DNA of 8,170 nucleotides from CAYLNK01 sp964384675 (GTDB lineage Bacteria; Acidobacteriota; Thermoanaerobaculia; UBA5066), in NCBI GenBank assembly GCA_964384675.1, contig CAYLNK010000311.1, positions 1 to 8,170 of the forward strand. Reading direction: 5' to 3'. Below are positions 6,259-8,170 of this stretch, one piece after another (within the stretch, counting starts at the first letter, position 1; the number at the start of each line of letters is the position of its first letter). Under the pieces are notes generated by a model that made no database searches, was not told the origin of the DNA, and was given only the letters and a program-made list of their open reading frames with translations. The position numbers and the translations under genes were made by a program.

Positions 6259-8058
6259 ATGGACGCGGGGCACCTCGCCACGGCCTTCGACGAGCACGTG
6301 GCGACCCGCGGGACGCGGGTCGCCCTCCGCCACAAGGTGGATGGCGCCTGGCGGGACATCTCGTGGACCGAGCTGGGCGAGAACGTCCACGCGGCGGCAC
6401 GAGCCCTCATCGCCCTCGGTGTGGGTGACGGCGAGACCATCGGCCTCTTCGCGCCGAACCGGCCCGAGTGGACCATCGCCGATCTTGCGATCCAGCAGGT
6501 CCGGGCGGTGTCGGTCCCGATCCACGCCACGAGCACCGGGGCACAGGCAGCCTGGATCCTGCGCGACGCCGGGGCAAAGGTCCTCTTCGTCGGCGGGCGC
6601 GAGGGCTACGAGAAGATCCGGGCCGTGCGGGGAGAGCTCCCCGCCCTCGCCACCCTCATCGTCTTCGACGAGCCGGCGGCCGTGTCGGCGCCGGATGCCA
6701 CGTCGTGGAGGAGCTTCGTGTCGCGCGGGCGCGGCGCCGGAGGGGCGGCGCAGCAGGCGGAGCTCGAGGCGCGGCTCCGGCGCGCGTCCGGCGAGGATCT
6801 CCTCACCCTGATCTACACCTCGGGGACGACGGGCGAGCCGAAGGGCGTGATGCTGACGCACGCCAATTTCAGCACCACCGCGCGCCTGCACGACGGGCGG
6901 CTGTTGCCGCTCGGGGAGGACGACGTCTCCCTCTGCTTCCTGCCGCTGAGCCACGTCTTCGAACGGGCGTGGACGTCGTACGCCCTCCACCGCGGCATCG
7001 TGAACTGCTACTGCGAGGACCCCGCCAAGGTGGTCGAGTACCTCCCCGAGGTCCGCCCGACGGCGATGTGCGCCGTGCCGAGGCTGTACGAGAAGATCCA
7101 CGCCAACGTCCTGCACCGCCTCGAGTCGGCCCCGCCGGCGCGGCGACGTCTCTTCCACTGGGCGATCCGGACCGGTGCCGAGGCCGCGGCGTGCCGTCGG
7201 GAGGAGCGGCCCCTCCCCCTGGGGCTCCGCCTGCGCCACGCCGTGGCGGATCGCCTGGTCCTCTCGAAGGTGCGGGCCATCGTGGGAGGCCGGATCAAGC
7301 TGATGCCGTGCGCCGGAGCGGCGATCTCGCGGGAGATCGAGGACTTCTTCCACGCGGCCGGCGTCTTCCTTTGCCAGGGCTACGGTCTCACCGAGACGAC
7401 GGCCACCGTCTCGTGTCACGAGATGACGCGCTTCCGGACCGGCACCGTCGGGAAGCCGCTTCCGGAGGTGGAGGTGCGGATCGCCCCCGACGGCGAGATC
7501 CTCGTCCGCGGCAAGACCGTGATGAAGGGCTACTACAACCGGCCGGAGGCGACGGCCGAGGTGTTCCGGGACGGCTGGTTCCGGACCGGAGACGCGGGAG
7601 CGCAGGACCCGGACGGCAACCTCCGGATCACCGAGCGCATCAAGGACCTGTTCAAGACGTCCGGCGGCAAGTACATCGCGCCGCAGCTGATCGAGTCGAC
7701 CGTGGGGGCGGACCTGTACGTCGAGCAGGTGATCGTGGTCGGCGACGACCGGCGCTACGTGACGGCTCTGATCGTGCCGGCCTTCGAGGCGCTCGAGCCC
7801 TGGGCCCGCTCCGAGGGGATCCCCTTCGCCTCGCGCCAGGAGCTCGTGACGAGTCCCGCGGTCCTGGCCTTCTACCGCCGGAGGATCGACGAGAAGACGA
7901 AGGACCTGTCGCACCTGGAGCAGATCGCGCGGTTCACGCTCCTCCCGAACGCGCTCACGATCGAGGGGGGCGAGATCACGTCCACGCTGAAGGTGCGCCG
8001 CCGCGTGGCCGCGGAGAAGTACCGCGAGGAGATCGAGGCGATGTACCGGGAGGCGTGA
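6259..8058 (+). CDS. Long-chain acyl-CoA synthetase (AMP-forming), FAA1/FadD15-like
   Basis: Activates fatty acids to acyl-CoA through an acyl-adenylate, feeding beta-oxidation or lipid synthesis; likely cytosolic or loosely membrane-associated. At 599 residues it matches the COG1022-type long-chain ligases. ANL superfamily motifs are all present: phosphate loop YTSGTTGEPKG (186-196), LPLSHVFER (228-236), QGYGLTETTA (373-382), GWFRTGD with the ribose-binding Asp445, linker motif ERIKDL (459-464) followed by FKTSGGKYIAP, and the C-terminal catalytic Lys578 in STLKVRR. A small departure is MPCAGAAIS (349-357), where relatives usually have a SGGAPL-like segment. The ATG at 6259 is the start because an in-frame TGA lies at 6244-6246; no Shine-Dalgarno motif is visible before it, so it may depend on translation from the permease 38 bases upstream, or have a leaderless or otherwise SD-free start. 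The function is secure at the family level; chain-length preference is not readable. Confidence 0.95.
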   Translation: MDAGHLATAFDEHVATRGTRVALRHKVDGAWRDISWTELGENVHAAARALIALGVGDGETIGLFAPNRPEWTIADLAIQQVRAVSVPIHATSTGAQAAWILRDAGAKVLFVGGREGYEKIRAVRGELPALATLIVFDEPAAVSAPDATSWRSFVSRGRGAGGAAQQAELEARLRRASGEDLLTLIYTSGTTGEPKGVMLTHANFSTTARLHDGRLLPLGEDDVSLCFLPLSHVFERAWTSYALHRGIVNCYCEDPAKVVEYLPEVRPTAMCAVPRLYEKIHANVLHRLESAPPARRRLFHWAIRTGAEAAACRREERPLPLGLRLRHAVADRLVLSKVRAIVGGRIKLMPCAGAAISREIEDFFHAAGVFLCQGYGLTETTATVSCHEMTRFRTGTVGKPLPEVEVRIAPDGEILVRGKTVMKGYYNRPEATAEVFRDGWFRTGDAGAQDPDGNLRITERIKDLFKTSGGKYIAPQLIESTVGADLYVEQVIVVGDDRRYVTALIVPAFEALEPWARSEGIPFASRQELVTSPAVLAFYRRRIDEKTKDLSHLEQIARFTLLPNALTIEGGEITSTLKVRRRVAAEKYREEIEAMYREA

Positions 8059-8074
8059 GCGGGCCCGGAGGTGT

Positions 8075-8101
8075 GCGGGGAGCCCGGCCCGGGCTCCCCG
8101 C
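8075..8101. terminator. Perfect 12-bp hairpin between convergent genes, probable bidirectional terminator
   Basis: GCGGGGAGCCCG (8075-8086) pairs perfectly with CGGGCTCCCCGC (8090-8101) around a 3-base loop. It starts 16 bases after the acyl-CoA synthetase stop and, read on the other strand, 12 bases after the ssb stop. Its position between converging genes argues for termination of both. There is no T-run on either side, so it would be of the U-tract-less kind common in GC-rich genomes. Confidence 0.7.
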
Positions 8102-8113
8102 GATCACTTCATC

Positions 8114-8170
8114 TCAGAACGGGACGTCGTCGTCGTCGGCCGGACCGGACGGACCGTCGCCGCCCATCGG
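8114..8170 (-). CDS. ssb: Single-stranded DNA-binding protein, C-terminal tail only
   Basis: Only the last 18 codons and a TGA stop are inside the window; the rest lies beyond the right edge. They read PMGGDGPSGPADDDDVPF: a Gly/Pro-rich linker followed by the acidic tip ending in Pro-Phe that is the hallmark of bacterial SSB (DDDIPF in E. coli), through which SSB recruits replication and repair partners. The oligonucleotide-binding domain is not visible, so the call rests on this tail alone. The gene converges on the acyl-CoA synthetase with a strong hairpin between them. Confidence 0.85.
   Translation of the reverse strand, partial: PMGGDGPSGPADDDDVPF

Noticed and set aside
5659..7914. 751-codon minus-strand open frame opposite the permease end and acyl-CoA synthetase
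   Set aside because: The plus strand encodes full-length canonical proteins here, and the minus frame shows only shadow-type composition.

Overview
The window is very GC-rich, with codon third positions dominated by G and C, and long open frames on both strands that are mostly shadows. The clearest taxonomic clue is a full-length orphan permease of the ADOP type (acidobacterial duplicated orphan permease). It sits next to an exported protein with an N-terminal architecture I associate with Acidobacteriota, particularly Thermoanaerobaculia-like lineages. I infer a GC-rich acidobacterium, probably an environmental or metagenome-assembled genome; no rRNA or other marker is present to confirm this.

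Layout from left to right. (1) A minus-strand gene enters from the left edge and starts at 807. It encodes an unrecognised soluble protein with a TPR-like helical second half and its C-terminus is missing. (2) Immediately upstream of it on the same strand is a 906-residue exported protein (3587 to 867). It has a signal peptide, two tandem copies of a ~225-residue beta-rich unit, and a C-terminal Notum/pectin-acetylesterase-like serine hydrolase with an apparently intact catalytic triad. (3) A 221-bp divergent intergenic region (3588-3808) holds two ribosome binding sites facing outwards and a nested inverted repeat. (4) On the plus strand, an 803-residue ADOP permease (3809-6220) is followed after 38 bp by (5) a 599-residue long-chain acyl-CoA synthetase (6259-8058). 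(6) A perfect 12-bp GC hairpin lies between this gene and the convergent C-terminal tail of single-stranded DNA-binding protein (ssb, minus strand), which is cut by the right edge.

The genes do not form an obvious pathway. The permease and the acyl-CoA synthetase may share a transcript because of the short gap, and the hydrolase and the TPR-like gene may share one on the other strand. No gene in the window links the two pairs functionally. I see no CRISPR array, mobile element, tRNA or rRNA. The most distinctive item is the architecture of the exported hydrolase. I do not see convincing evidence of a new multi-gene system. No gene-free stretch exceeds 300 bases; the longest is the 221-bp divergent region.
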